Shown here one piece after another: positions 54,037 through 64,000 of a stretch of 64,000 nt of DNA. The notes below the pieces were generated by a model. The model saw nothing but the letters and a program-made list of their open reading frames with translations, ran no database searches and was not told the DNA's origin. The position numbers and the translations under genes are program-made. Source of the DNA: Choristoneura fumiferana (lineage: Eukaryota; Arthropoda; Insecta; Lepidoptera; Tortricidae); the NCBI RefSeq assembly GCF_025370935.1, contig NC_133485.1, positions 6,229,970 to 6,293,969 on the forward strand, in the 5' to 3' direction. Position 1 is the stretch's first letter, and the number at the start of each line of letters is the position of its first letter.

Positions 54037-54683
54037 ATATGTTTTTCACCTCAGCACCTAAAACAGGCAGGTTTTGCTATGATAAATCAGTGAGCAAAAT
54101 CATTTTGCTCACTCCGTGAGACAAAGTAACTTTTTAATTATTTTTTTCAAATGCTGACTACAGTGTTGGGTCTACTCACTAAATTCCAAATATTCGAACT
54201 TCACTTTGATCTGTCACTTTCACTTCAACACGAAAAAAGCTAGAGATAGGGTCAAATGTGTTGATTACAATCTTTAATTAAATTTATGGTATTAAAAATA
54301 TATCGATACCTAATAAATTACATGACAACGAAATATTTCAAAAATGTAAATTTTCCCGATCTTTTATTGAAGTATGCAACCTGGTTGCACGAAAGCCGCT
54401 TCTCTTGTTTTTTTTTTATAACAGAATTCCGTATACTGCCTCTAATAAATATTTGTAAAATTGAATGAATTTGTAACAAATCTATTTTTGTTTATGTCAT
54501 AGAAATCTTAACAAAATCATATTTAAAGGTAACATTTCTAATAAATTATACGTTTATTGTTCAACCTTTTTAATGACCCAAAGATGACGCTTTTTGCAGT
54601 ATTAAAAAATAAATATGACATATTTTACAAGAAGTTCTAAGTTCAAATTACTATGCATTTTATGAGTATGATATTTGTATTGT
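54037..54683. other. Unassigned stretch
   Basis: Contains GAGCAAAATCATTTTGCTC (54092-54110), a small palindrome; no gene. Confidence 0.35.
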
Positions 54684-54816
54684 ACATTCGAGTTCATAAA
54701 CTTGTGAGCAAAAATTTGATTAAAAATATCTGAACACGACTCTATTGTTAACGGCGTAGAAGCGAGTTCAGATATTTTTGATCAAAATTTTGCTCACAAG
54801 TTTATGAATTCGACTG
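54684..54816. mobile_element. TA-flanked MITE (CAGTCGAATTC ends)
   Basis: CATTCGAGTTCATAAACTTG TGAGCAAAAATTTGAT pairs with ATCAAAATTTTGCTCACAAG TTTATGAATTCGACTG; TA stands on both sides. The loop contains GAACACGACTCTATTG. Tc1/mariner-like target. Confidence 0.8.
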
Positions 54817-55448
54817 TACCTACTGGACTCTTTTTCGTTCCGAATTCAAAACCTCGCTACTTACCGCTTTTCAACAATGTTTGGCATTCTTAACTTTCTG
54901 GTGACTTTTTAAAGATGTAATCGCGACTGTATGTGTCACTTTATATAAGGGTTTTAAATGTGATTATTATATTTGTTTGTTAATAATTGGATTATATTTA
55001 AAAAAATGTGTGACAGTATCTAAGAAAACTTAACTAAGCAAAACCGCCTAGAAATCTCGGAAGAGATCAATGCACACACATACACACACAAAAAGAGATA
55101 CAATCCAAACATATAATCTCTTTTCTTTTGAAGTCAGTTTAAAAGGAAAAAATAATGGTATTTTTCCATGATCCTAATATAAAGAAGATCAGTAAGTAAA
55201 TCCTTAACTAAAGCAGTTCCATGCCGCAGAGAAATTAACGACGAACTCCATTTCCGATTCGGCTTTTGATCTTCCACTGTTTTGGTAACTTACTCGTATA
55301 CTTTGTCGTAAATTAAGCGGCTGATTTATACGGTTCCAGATATGACATTTAAGGACATGTTAACCATCTCATTTAAACATATACTTAGGATTAAAAAAAT
55401 TAACATAAAAATACCGTGGGACTCACCTCATAATTAATGAAGTAAACA
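54817..55448. other. Unassigned stretch
   Basis: Contains a short CA-rich run near 55075 and TTTTGAAGTCAGTTTAAAAG (55134-55153), the reverse end of the GACTTC repeat. No gene. Confidence 0.4.
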
Positions 55449-55592
55449 CGGATAACTCACGTCCTTAAATCGAGACTAGTTCGACATGTTTCGGACTAAA
55501 CCCTTCATCTACGAGCATGCGGTACGGTGGTCTCTGCAAAACGCGCACAAACTCGATTAAACTCGTTTTAAGACGTGAGTTATCCAGGTTTA
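55449..55592. mobile_element. Foldback MITE (GGATAACTCACGTC family)
   Basis: CGGATAACTCACGTCCTTAA ATCGAGACTAG pairs imperfectly with CTCGTTTTAAGACGTGAGTT ATCC; GACATGTTTCGGACTAAACC follows the left arm. Confidence 0.65.
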
Positions 55593-55663
55593 TTTTATTT
55601 AATAGGATTTAAATTATTTCACAATATATATTATTATATTTTAAATTATAAAATTTTGATTTA

Positions 55664-55750
55664 TTGTTTGATTGTACGTGGGAGTCTGGGTATGAAGGAG
55701 GCGTATGTCCAACAGTGGACATCCTACGACTGATATATGATGATGATGAC
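55664..55750 (+). pseudogene. RTE-like LINE extreme C-terminus
   Basis: The frame reads GMKEAYVQQWTSYD, stop, then TATATGATGATGATGA, matching the AYVQQWTSFG end and TGATGA tail of the 12-kb LINE. Confidence 0.65.
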
Positions 55751-56320
55751 TTAGGAGTAATCTTTGAAAGTGCTTACTCATGGCTTACTCTATTAATTTC
55801 AATAGTTCTATTATTAATAGTGGAACGCTTCAGTGTTCCAATAGGGAATATTACTGTAATTTTATCCCGTCAGACTGCAGCACTAGCACATACCATATGT
55901 TTATGGTTTTTTTTTGAGTATCTTAAATGTCCGTAGGATGCCGTAATATCATAAATATTATTTCAATTTTTTTTTTGAAATATAGCGCTATCGCTACTAT
56001 CGATGTAAATATCATTTATTTTGTTACTCATAAATATATCGTAATTTCTATAGGTATTAATAATTTTTGGTCATGGTCCGTCATACAAACTATAAAGAGA
56101 ACTGACGTTGTCATGGCGGTTGCGGTTTCTTTACGGTTTGTGCTAGTGTCGCCCCCTATGCAGAGCTTTGCCTAATATGCCCTATTGATTTAACCTGCTT
56201 TTTATCCCAGGACCATACAAAGTTCGGCTAGCTAGCACACGACGCTGCAGGCAACAGACTAACGAGTACAGTTTTAGGACGTCCATTTAAAATATTTCTT
56301 TTCTTGGTTCCGTCCTTCTT
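55751..56320. other. Unassigned stretch
   Basis: Two short + strand open frames without recognisable domains. GCCCCCTATGCAG at 56151 is a motif of some insect MITE ends. No gene claimed. Confidence 0.35.
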
Positions 56321-56440
56321 TTTAACCGACTTCAAAAAAAGGAGGAGGTTATCAATTCGGTTGTATTTTTTTAATGTTTTACACGCACGCACGCACGCAC
56401 CGTTTTTAGTGAAGGGGGTTAAAAAAATCAAGAAAGAATA
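56321..56440 (+). repeat. Start of GACTTC-type dispersed element
   Basis: TTTTTAACCGACTTCAAAAA AAGGAGGAGGTTATC matches the element at 187, followed by an ACGC microsatellite at 56382-56401. Confidence 0.65.
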
Positions 56441-56986
56441 AATAAACAGAACTTCGAGATACTTGACGGTGAATTGATTGGTTTTGTCAGTGTTATAAAT
56501 TGGATCAAAGTAGGGCAACCGAGTCTCATTGAATACGTATTTCACTGGCATCTCCTTTGTTCTTGGCCAGTCATTCAGTTTTGCAGGGAATTAATTTATT
56601 CCTATCGCGGGACAAATAAAACACCTTAGCAGAGTCGAAGTCGCGTTAATCAAGAGCCTCTGGAGCATCAAGATATTATTCCTAAGTACGGGATTATTTA
56701 CAAAATGAATATGAATAAGCGAATCTACAGATAAACGAACTTTCGTCACCGTTAACTGTCAATGGAAGCCTTCTAATAAGTCTTATTTACCAATTCAATT
56801 AAAATAATCGTAGAAAGTGTTAAGTGTTTGGCATAAAAGTATCTTTTCTTACAATTTAAGTGTTACACTCTTGTCGGTGTTTTGTTTAACTAAACCTTGG
56901 ATTTCCTCTCTTCTTCTCTTTTCTTCTACCTTTTTTTAAATATAAACTTATCGAAATAATAACCTATCTCTTTTCTTCTCTGTTTT
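56441..56986. other. Unassigned stretch
   Basis: No supported gene or repeat. Confidence 0.35.
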
Positions 56987-57607
56987 TAGGGTTCCGTAGT
57001 CAATTAGGAACCCTTATAGTTTCGCCATGTCTGTCCGTCGGTCTGTCCGCGGGTAAGCTCAGAGACCGTTAGTACTAGAAAGCTGTAATTTGACTTGAAT
57101 ATATTCATATCAGTCACGCCGACAATGTGGTACAATAAAAAAAGTAAAAAAAGTTTTTTTAGGGTAGGTACCTCCCATAGACGTAAAGTGAGGCTGATGT
57201 TTTTTCTCGACTAACCCTATATTGTGGGGTATCGTTGGATAGGTCTTTTAAAACCAATGGGGGGTTGTTAAAACAATTTTTCAATTCAGTGATCTGTTTG
57301 AGAAATATTCAACTTTAAAATGCAAATTTTCATCGAAGTCGAGCGTAAAAATAAAGAGCCTAAAATCTAAACTGTTGGGTGGAAAAAATTGAAAAAAAAT
57401 CAGAATGGTAGTAAATATATCAAATTTACAAGGAAAATTATAGCGGCTAAGATTGCTTGAGAATTATTAGTAGTTTAAGAGTAAATAGCAGCCTAAGGCA
57501 TAAAATATACCTAAACTTGGAAGATTCAGAACACAATACGAAATCCTTAGAAAAATATTATATGATTTTTTCGTAATGGCTACGGAACCCTGTACTGGGC
57601 GTGTACG
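56987..57607. mobile_element. GGTTCCGTA-type element, copy at 57 kb
   Basis: TAGGGTTCCGTAGTCAATTA at the left mirrors AATGGCTACGGAACCCTGTA at the right. It is colinear with 42107-42662, with small insertions such as TTGACTTGAATATATTCATA near 57091. Confidence 0.8.
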
Positions 57608-58107
57608 ACTACTACTACTTTTCTCAAACTTTTTCATTTCCGTACACCTGATTGGATTTCTCCATAATTGTATATGACATCAATATTTTGTTTCTAACCT
57701 AAATATAATATAAAAAAAATAAATAAAAGCAAGGGCTTAGTGTCTTTGGCCCTGAAGGTGACTGAAACAAAAAAAAAATTAGGTATACTTAGGTACCAGG
57801 TAAAACGAATTGTCAACATTCTAATTTTGAAGTCGTTTGTAAATGTATTTCATATCAAATTGTCTGTTTGCCGCAAGAGTATATGATAAACAAAGACAAA
57901 CATGTCAGCGAATATTTGAAGAGGCACAATAAACGTCTTATAGCCTGAAATCCGGCTGTACAGGAGGCGTACATTAGTAGCACATGCGTATACCAGGTAT
58001 TGTACTCATGTATTTTCTACAAAATATGAGTAAGTGGCCATTGAATGTAACGCCGTCTGGGTCTGCAATTTATTTTTTTAACTGATTCGGTAGTTCTTGA
58101 TTTTTGA
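57608..58107. other. Unassigned stretch
   Basis: No supported gene or repeat. Confidence 0.35.
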
Positions 58108-58480
58108 AAAATTAAAATGAAAATGAAATTATATATTTATTCCAGACGTTAGTCCATAAAAACAATTAAAAACTATTTTTTTATATAATATTGGGCGCAG
58201 GTTTTCTTTCAATAAAATATTATCACTGTAGTTATACTTTTTATTATAAACTATTAAACAAGGAGACATATTTGCTTTTTGCATAGTGGTACAGATTCGA
58301 ACAGACGAGCTGCGCTACCACGAGCTTCTATTAATGTAGTACTACCACTGGTTCCCATTCGATGTTAAAAAAACGTTTGTGTTGAATTTTCTTAATTAGA
58401 AGTCAAATAAAAAAAATTAAATTATTATATTATGAATAAGCCACAACATCGCGGTTACCCGAATGACCCCGTGATGATGA
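58108..58480 (+). repeat. Dispersed repeat with ~220-bp insertion
   Basis: 58130-58172 and 58391-58460 match 45640-45780, but the two halves are separated by about 220 bp (58173-58390) absent from the 45-kb copy. The insert includes TATTGGGCGCAGGTTTTCTT and GTAGTACTACCACTGGTTCC. No clear duplication at its ends. Confidence 0.65.
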
Positions 58481-58729
58481 TTTTTACTTCCTATATAAGT
58501 TGGAACGACAAATGCGCAAATGTCTTTACTAAGTAGGTATTTAAATAAGTATAATTAGTACCTGGGCCATCGAGCTTTGCTTAGAGTCCTTTGTTTTGTT
58601 AAATCGTGTTTTTTTGGAGAAGATTATGCATATTTAAATAAACTTTATGCATATTGTCGATCCTTGTTTTTTTGATTGCTCCTCTACCACTCAAAGGTTG
58701 ACTGGCAGAGATCCCTGCAGGGATAAGTC

Positions 58730-58815
58730 CGCCTTTGTACTTAACACTACTTTTATTTATGTAACCTTTTTGTTTTTCCTTTTTGTACAATAAAGAGTAT
58801 AAACAAACAAACAAA
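58730..58815 (+). repeat. LINE 3'-end tail with AAAC repeats
   Basis: TTTTTGTACAATAAAGAGTA TAAACAAACAAACAAAC: an AATAAA-bearing tail with a simple-repeat end, as in other lepidopteran LINEs; compare 50307. Confidence 0.55.
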
Positions 58816-58884
58816 CTTTAAAAGTAAAACGTGAACTAAATAAATGCACAAATAAAAATAAAATAAAACTCAGTCACATCTGTC

Positions 58885-58960
58885 CTAATATTTGAACCCT
58901 AGACCTCGAGTTTGGCAATAAAAACTATACTGCTGAAACACCACGCCGTTAACAGAGCCA
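58885..58960 (-). repeat. Decayed tRNA-like SINE head
   Basis: The - strand GGCGTGGTGTTTCAGCAGTA TAG and GAGGTCTAGGGTTCAAATAT keep A- and B-box-like motifs; cloverleaf pairing is poor. Confidence 0.4.
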
Positions 58961-60034
58961 TCGAAATTACCGAACTTATTGCGCGTGAAACTTTAGTGTA
59001 AGTCAAGTAAGTTTGTAACGACTAAAACTCAAAAACACATGTTTTAAAACTCTATCAGTTTCAACGAACTTGAATAAATATTTTTATAGGGAGAAATACA
59101 AAGGCATTTGGACCTTGCAATGGTTTGGAAAATGTTTATACCAACTTTTTTGGAGAATAGTACTTTGGTATAAAATAACTTATCAATCAAGGAGCCTCTG
59201 TCGTCAAAAACTATGACGAGATATTGCTTTACAAATCCAATAAAAATACGATACTATAGTTATATTATAATTATAATTCATCGAATAAAATTTTACAAGT
59301 GCCTTGAGATCCCGTACTACGACTGAAATAAACCTTAAACACAAAGTCAAGTAAATATATTGACGTTCGCTGAACAATATTGATGCCTCTTCTTTTCATT
59401 GAGATATTTTCATGAACGAAAAAACAAGACCGTCCCGATGGATCTAAGCCTTTTCGGCCGCGGTTGATTCCCCCCAACATGAGATTTTCCCCACATTTCC
59501 CCCATATTCCCTAATTTTCGTCCCCATCCAACTTTCTTATCTCACCTCGAGGGAATATAATTTTCTCCTTTCGTCAAGAAAATTGAATCGGGATTTAGAC
59601 AGAAAATTCTCTCAGTGCAAATTGGTCATGCGTTCTTTATTCCTTTCGATAAATTGGCACGTGTCTTGAAATCGGTAATTTGGCGAGTACAAATAACGTG
59701 CTTTACACTATATCTAATCTAAACCATTTATTGGTAAAAGTGACGAGGTACTCGTAAAGTATCGTCCTCAGTTTGTTTGCCTTGATTTACTTGACTGTCT
59801 CTACAACAAAATAACAAAACATATTACAATATTGCAATTGCAATATTGTTCATTTAGCTGTCTACTTTTTATTTCGCCCATTTTGTTAAGACTTAGTGAT
59901 TTAATTAAATCAACTGTTTGTACCCCGAATCAGGTTTTCACGTGACAGGCTTAGCATGGTGTGGAAGAAACGAAACCCCTATTTGTAACTTGTTTTTGCT
60001 TTTAATAAAACATGTTTATTTTTTTTCACTCATA
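58961..60034. other. Unassigned stretch
   Basis: No supported gene. A short palindrome CAATATTGCAATTGCAATAT TG lies at 59827-59848. Confidence 0.4.
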
Positions 60035-60135
60035 TTTACTAACTCAATCGGGACTTTAACATGCTGAACAACGAGTAATATTTACCTCCACGTTTCGACT
60101 ACATTACAGTAGCCGTGGTCACGAGTAGACTCCTC
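60035..60135 (+). repeat. Dispersed MITE-like repeat end
   Basis: AATCGGGACTTTAACATGCT, GTAATATTTACCTCCACGTT and TCGACTACATTACAGTAGCC GTGGTCACGAGTAGACTC are known to me from moth genomes; GTAATATTTACCTC is shared with 28317. Confidence 0.5.
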
Positions 60136-60194
60136 ATATAAATAACAACGTTTTAGTTTAACTTCGTTTAACTTTTGTGGTATTATTCAGTAAA

Positions 60195-60640
60195 AAAATA
60201 GCCAAGTGCGAGTTGGACTCGTACTCTGAAGGATCCTAGAAAAAACATCTAAAGAAAAGCAAGCAATAAATAACTTTGTATTTCATGATATTTCAATACA
60301 AATCAGGACTTTCTTACAGATAAGCCATTTTCGCTTTATTTCATTTCTTACTAAATTAAATGTCAACGAGAGCTACTATATACTTATGTCGGTCTAGGTA
60401 GGTTTTTTAGAATACCGTACCATAAAGGAAAATTCAGAACTCTTATGTATAGGATCACTCGTGTCGTGTGTGTCACAGCCGATTTATTAGGATACTACTG
60501 GACCGATTGAGTTGAAATTTAGTACACAAATGTAAGCCTAAACCAAGGACTATTCACTTGAATAAACTTGTAACATAGATGCTACTTTTAGGGGTTCCTG
60601 AAAAGTAGAGTCTTGATAGACAGACATACGAAAAACGCGC
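60195..60640. repeat. Decayed GGTTCCGTA-type element
   Basis: AGCCAAGTGCGAGTTGGACT CGTACTCTGAAGGATCCTAG at the left is the family start; AGGGGTTCCTGAAAAG and GATAGACAGACATACGAAAA at the right are mutated family sequence. Confidence 0.5.
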
Positions 60641-60742
60641 GAAATGGATAAAAAAAGCTCGTCCAGGCTACGCGATTTACGGGCGAGTACACTTGCGTTT
60701 AATGAATCGCGCGATCGTGAGACACTTTGAGGCTCATACAAT

Positions 60743-60878
60743 CAGCAGGGCTACTACGAAACTCGAAACTCGAAGTTCGTACCGTACCGTCCCTCTCGCT
60801 CTCGTATTAAATAGTATAAGTTTCAGAGGGACCGCACAACACGAACTTCGAGTTGTGAGTTTCGTAGTAGCCCTGCTG
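60743..60878. mobile_element. CGAAGTTCGT-family MITE, best-preserved copy
   Basis: CAGCAGGGCTACTACGAAAC TCGAAACTCGAAGTTCGT pairs with ACGAACTTCGAGTTGTGAGT TTCGTAGTAGCCCTGCTG; the middle is CCCTCTCGCTCTCGTATTAA. Confidence 0.8.
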
Positions 60879-60899
60879 TCCACTCCATACGCACACGCA

Positions 60900-61092
60900 C
60901 GCCTTAGGCCTTGGTTTCTCTGACCACCGTCGCCAGCGACCGATGACTGACGCGTGTCGCGACCGACGACGTTCGAATGTATTGTTCGGGAATGTTTGAG
61001 AGTGGTTTCTCTGAAACGTCACCGGCGGTGTCGACCTACCCGCCTACACGCGTCGGTCACCGGTCGCCGGCCAGAGAAACCAGGGCCTTATA
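60900..61092. mobile_element. Foldback MITE (GGCCCTGGTTTCTCTG ends)
   Basis: CTTAGGCCTTGGTTTCTCTG and CGACCGATGACTGACGCGTG pair with CACGCGTCGGTCACCGGTCG and CCAGAGAAACCAGGGCCTTA. GC-rich, non-coding. Confidence 0.7.
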
Positions 61093-62279
61093 CGCGCGCA
61101 TTCTTAAAGCAATCAGTGAAATTATAAAACTCATTTATAACAAAGCAAAAAATTTAAATAACACCAAACCAACAAAATACACTAGAACCCATCTAGATCA
61201 ATCCAAAAAGTACTTGCGGGCATTCCTTAAAACTTTATTGAGTTATGTTGCTTAAGTACAAAGGACTAATTGGCTAAGTTTAATAAACAGTTCGGTAATT
61301 ATTGCGCCCAAGACAAGAAGTTGCCAAGTTAAATTCGCGTCAGATTGACGTCTTGGGAAGAAACGGGAAAACTTCGAATTAAAGGTTAAACGTTTTGGCA
61401 CCTAGTTGTCCTACAACATTTCGACGTGGAAAGGTATTTTCTGAGAAGAGATGGGTAACCCTCACCGTGCCTCTTAGCAATTTTAAACTATATGTAAATG
61501 AAATCATACACTCTTCAGGCATACCTACGAGTGAGGATCTTCTTAACTGAATATTTTTAGGCTAAGTTTTTAAGAGATGGCAAATAATGGGTAGTTATCT
61601 GACATCTCATGTTTGAATCTTTTAACTGACTTAATAAATTGTTATTATTTTTCAATCTACCTGTAAGTATAATTTTGCGTAGATACGTTGTAAGGGAAAT
61701 CCCTTCATGAGGTAGCCCTTTCAAAAGTCGGGCTACCCTCAATTACTTAAAAGTGATTAAAAATCCAAACAAACAGATTTTGACTAAGCAACGCCTAATC
61801 TTTGGTAAGCAAAGCCGAAAGGCACGAAAAACCATTGAAGGGGATTATTCTGGAACTGGACCGGATCACTTTGAACTACTCTGTAGCTGTCTTTCTCTAC
61901 GTTTCGGCTATAGTAAGTAGTCACTAAGCAACAACAATCTGCTCTTGATATGCACGGATTAAACTTTTGCAATACGATTCAAATAGCGTAGCAGTTTCCA
62001 GAGTATAGAGATTGAAGCTGCCAGACTTAATTGGATTGCTGTTGCAACGATTATGTTAGTTGTGAATTCCGTGGACCAGTTCCGTTTAATGTGACTTCAC
62101 GTTATAGTTCTATGTATAAGGTCCGGTTCGCACAGTCAAATAGAATGTCACATCATAAATGATACTTACCATATTATGACAATGATCCTTCATTAAGCAA
62201 GTTACCAAAGTTTTCATGATTTTTCTGGTGTACTTTTATTACTATTTTTCAAGGATGGTAGGTACTCATATTTAAAATG
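61093..62279. other. Unassigned stretch
   Basis: No supported gene or repeat in about 1.2 kb. Confidence 0.4.
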
Positions 62280-62402
62280 TTAAGTTTTGGAAGTTTGGAG
62301 GCTCAGTGGCGTGCCATGTATGGCAGTGGACGAACATAGGCTGATGATGATGCCTAATGTCCAGCAGTGGCACATAGAACATGAGTGGATGATGATGATG
62401 AA
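62280..62402 (+). repeat. Tandem RTE-like LINE tail remnants
   Basis: ATGGCAGTGGACGAACATAG GCTGATGATGATG and then TGTCCAGCAGTGGCACATAG plus GTGGATGATGATGATG are two decayed ends of the CAGCAGTGGAC...TGATGATG type. Confidence 0.6.
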
Positions 62403-62504
62403 GTTTAGGATCCCTAATTACAGGTAAGTATCATAATTTCGATTACGGTAATTGTACAGAAATATATTTTTAAGGACTGACTATATCTTTTTTTTGAGTT
62501 GAGT

Positions 62505-62770
62505 TCAGTTTGATTTTTTCACTGTTCAAAGGGTAGCCATGAGTATTTGATGGCTTGATACCTCGACGCATTCAAAAAGGGCCTTGACAGACGGATAGAG
62601 AGACAAACGGATAGACGGACAACGAAGTGATGTGAAGTGATGGGAGTGATGAGTGAGTGTGTGAAGTGAGTGGTGGTGTAAAAATAGCGCGATAAGTCCC
62701 GTTTATGGTATTTTGACAACGAAGTGATCTTATGAGGGTTCCGTTTTTCCTCATGAGTTACGGAACCATA
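62505..62770 (+). repeat. GGTTCCGTA-type repeat end with small insertion
   Basis: GGCTTGATACCTCGACGCAT, GACGGATAGACGGACAACGA AGTGAT and CTTATGAGGGTTCCGTTTTT are colinear with 8595-8720, but 83 bp (62632-62714) are inserted between direct repeats of GACAACGAAGTGAT. Confidence 0.7.
62632..62714 (+). mobile_element. 83-bp insertion flanked by 14-bp duplication
   Basis: Flanked by GACAACGAAGTGAT at 62618-62631 and 62715-62728. The insert joins a GTGA-rich run to AGCGCGATAAGTCCCGTTTA TGGTATTTT, one arm of the 28271 MITE. Confidence 0.7.
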
Positions 62771-63149
62771 TAAAGGATTTTCTCGGAAAAAGGAGCTTCA
62801 CTCGGGGGTCCATATTGACCCTCATAAAATTCTTATTCCTATTTTTTATTTTACTACCCATTTGTGTTCATAATAAACACTCTTTATATTTTTTTTTTCC
62901 TCATACTTTTTTTGTTCATAATTTTTTATTACTTACATCGGATCTTAATGTGACTAAGAACACATCTCAACTCATAATGTTGTTTTTCAGAAAATTTTCC
63001 TTCATAACAGACAAATATCATAATTTTCTTATTAATAAGAAAACATTTGAACTCATAATATTGTTTTTCATAACGGCAACTACCTATTCAAAATAAGATT
63101 TACTTATATCGTTAATTATTTATATTACATTAGTGTTAGTTGAAAAATA
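62771..63149. other. Unassigned AT-rich stretch with small repeats
   Basis: AACTCATAATRTTGTTTTTC A occurs at about 62967 and 63051. A 93-codon + strand frame here is a T-rich artefact. Confidence 0.35.
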
Positions 63150-63243
63150 TGTTCGGTCCTGGCGCTTCGCTCGCTCGGCTCGCGCGCTCTAAGGTCACAG
63201 TTTTACCTAAAACCCCTCCTCGCTTCGCTCGTCGTCGTACATA
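63150..63243. repeat. GC-rich dispersed repeat fragment
   Basis: GGTCCTGGCGCTTCGCTCGC, TCGGCTCGCGCGCTCTAAGG and CCCCTCCTCGCTTCGCTCGT are, by recall, part of a common lepidopteran repeat. Confidence 0.45.
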
Positions 63244-63394
63244 ACGGAGTCCTTCCTTAAATACATAATTTCGCACCATTGAAAATTTTTCAAGTCCCTG
63301 CGCGTCAATAATGCGGATAAATAACACTTATAGTATGAACAAGGTGTATGATTAGTGATATTATGAATTCCGACGACTAAGAGTTTCGATCGTC

Positions 63395-63479
63395 GAAAGC
63401 CGTGGTGGCCTAGTAGTTTGACCTATCGCCTCTCAAGCAGAGGGTCGTGGGTTCAAACCCCGGCTCGCACCTCTGAGTT
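63395..63479 (+). repeat. tRNA-derived SINE head with direct flanking repeats
   Basis: GCCGTGGTGGCCTAGTAGTT (A box region) and GTGGGTTCAAACCCCGGCTC (B box) form a good tRNA-like unit with anticodon-arm-like GCCTCTCAAGCAGAGG. It is the best head of the SINE whose 3' parts are at 35886 and 36970. TTTCGATCGTC stands directly before (63384-63394) and after (63480-63490), so only ~85 bp were inserted or retained. Confidence 0.65.
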
Positions 63480-64000
63480 TTTCGATCGTCAGTATTAAAA
63501 CAAATATGAAGAGTGATCGTTATGATGTAAAATGGTATGAGAAACATTTTCGGACTTCCGATAATAGGACTTAAATTGTTATGCGAAAAAATGCGCACCC
63601 TTCACTCGGTCTCTCAGATGCTTTTTATATATTAAATTAGCAATGCTATATGTAGATAATTCTATGTCAATAGGCCTGATGCAATGTGTCGAGTTGCGAA
63701 ACATATTTCACCGCATATATAAGTACGAATTATACACCCTCTATTCGTCAGCTCAAACGTGAAACAACCATATCATATATGTACTTGTACATATGTATAT
63801 CTATCCCTTCGAAATGTTCTAAAACAAATCTAACTCCGACAACTCGGGTGTGAACTGACAAATTATGGGACACGGGAGCTTAGTGTTGCCAGGTGATTTT
63901 CAGATTTATCGGACAACGGCGTAACTATCAACCGCCTAACTGTAACTGTAAACCCCGCAGACACACACACTTGCGAGTTCATCGACGACAACATTGACCG
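63480..64000. other. Unassigned stretch to window end
   Basis: No supported gene. GTGTTGCCAGGTGATTTTCA near 63885 resembles a common moth repeat motif. Confidence 0.35.

Noticed and set aside
62815..63096. 93-codon hydrophobic + strand frame as a membrane protein
   Set aside because: The hydrophobicity comes from T-rich runs; it contains small DNA repeats and no coding signature.
63398..63472. Functional tRNA gene
   Set aside because: The A and B boxes are good, but the sequence matches the head of a dispersed SINE whose 3' parts occur at 35886 and 36970, and it is bracketed by an insertion-type duplication.

Overview
The window is AT-rich, intron- and transposon-dominated animal nuclear DNA. 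It looks lepidopteran (moth or butterfly): it carries SINE heads and tails, GGTTCCGTA-ended elements, GACTTCAAAAAAGGAGG elements and CAT/TGATGA-tailed RTE-like LINE ends that I know from Lepidoptera, plus short TTAGG/CCTAA telomere-type tracts. There are no bacterial operons, CRISPR arrays, rRNA or convincing functional tRNA genes. The family assignments are by recall and no database was searched.

Host genes: the only convincing ones lie in one cluster at 46-48.8 kb. Two small paralogous genes sit head-to-tail on the + strand (45995-46699 and 47152-47916). Each has a 5-codon first exon, a short intron (270 and 306 bp) and one main exon. Spliced, they encode secreted basic proteins of 144 and 152 aa with a hydrophobic leader, a conserved N-x-T-N-W core, a CPLG-x3-C motif and a similar basic C-terminus. 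I do not recognise the family. The first gene carries an 88-bp-offset duplicate of its splice acceptor and exon start. On the - strand just downstream, 48522-48834 looks like the first coding exon of a larger gene; its protein starts MGC (lipid-anchor signature) and resembles the start of cAMP phosphodiesterase 8. If so, its later exons lie to the left, the secreted pair sits inside its first intron, and much of 1-48 kb could be intronic.

Transposable elements fill most of the rest. Non-LTR retrotransposon remnants occur at 12.1, 21.7, 29.1, 32.8, 38.4, 42.7, 43.6, 52.0, 55.7 and 62.3 kb; those at 12081-12408 and 29085-29639 keep target-site duplications (TSDs). Three non-autonomous elements with 8-bp duplications (hAT-like) are at 17987-18373, 35325-35600 and 40766-41333. 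A 25-bp terminal-inverted-repeat element at 53165-53975 keeps the frameshifted start of a transposase-like protein. Many foldback MITEs are present, several nested in each other (8117-8571, 17836-18447, 44708-44998). Two copies of a 420-bp element face each other 26 kb apart (25619-26039, 51548-51964).

Most unusual non-coding structures: (1) a hairpin element with a one-sided tail and 11-12-bp duplications, in two copies (1660-1873, 48922-49460), which looks retroposed rather than cut-and-paste; (2) a ~116-bp tandem array with alternating A/B monomers (13687-14390) born inside a dispersed repeat; (3) a foldback whose arms are tandem ~16-mers (31220-31429); (4) a frameshifted THAP-domain fragment (20413-20532).
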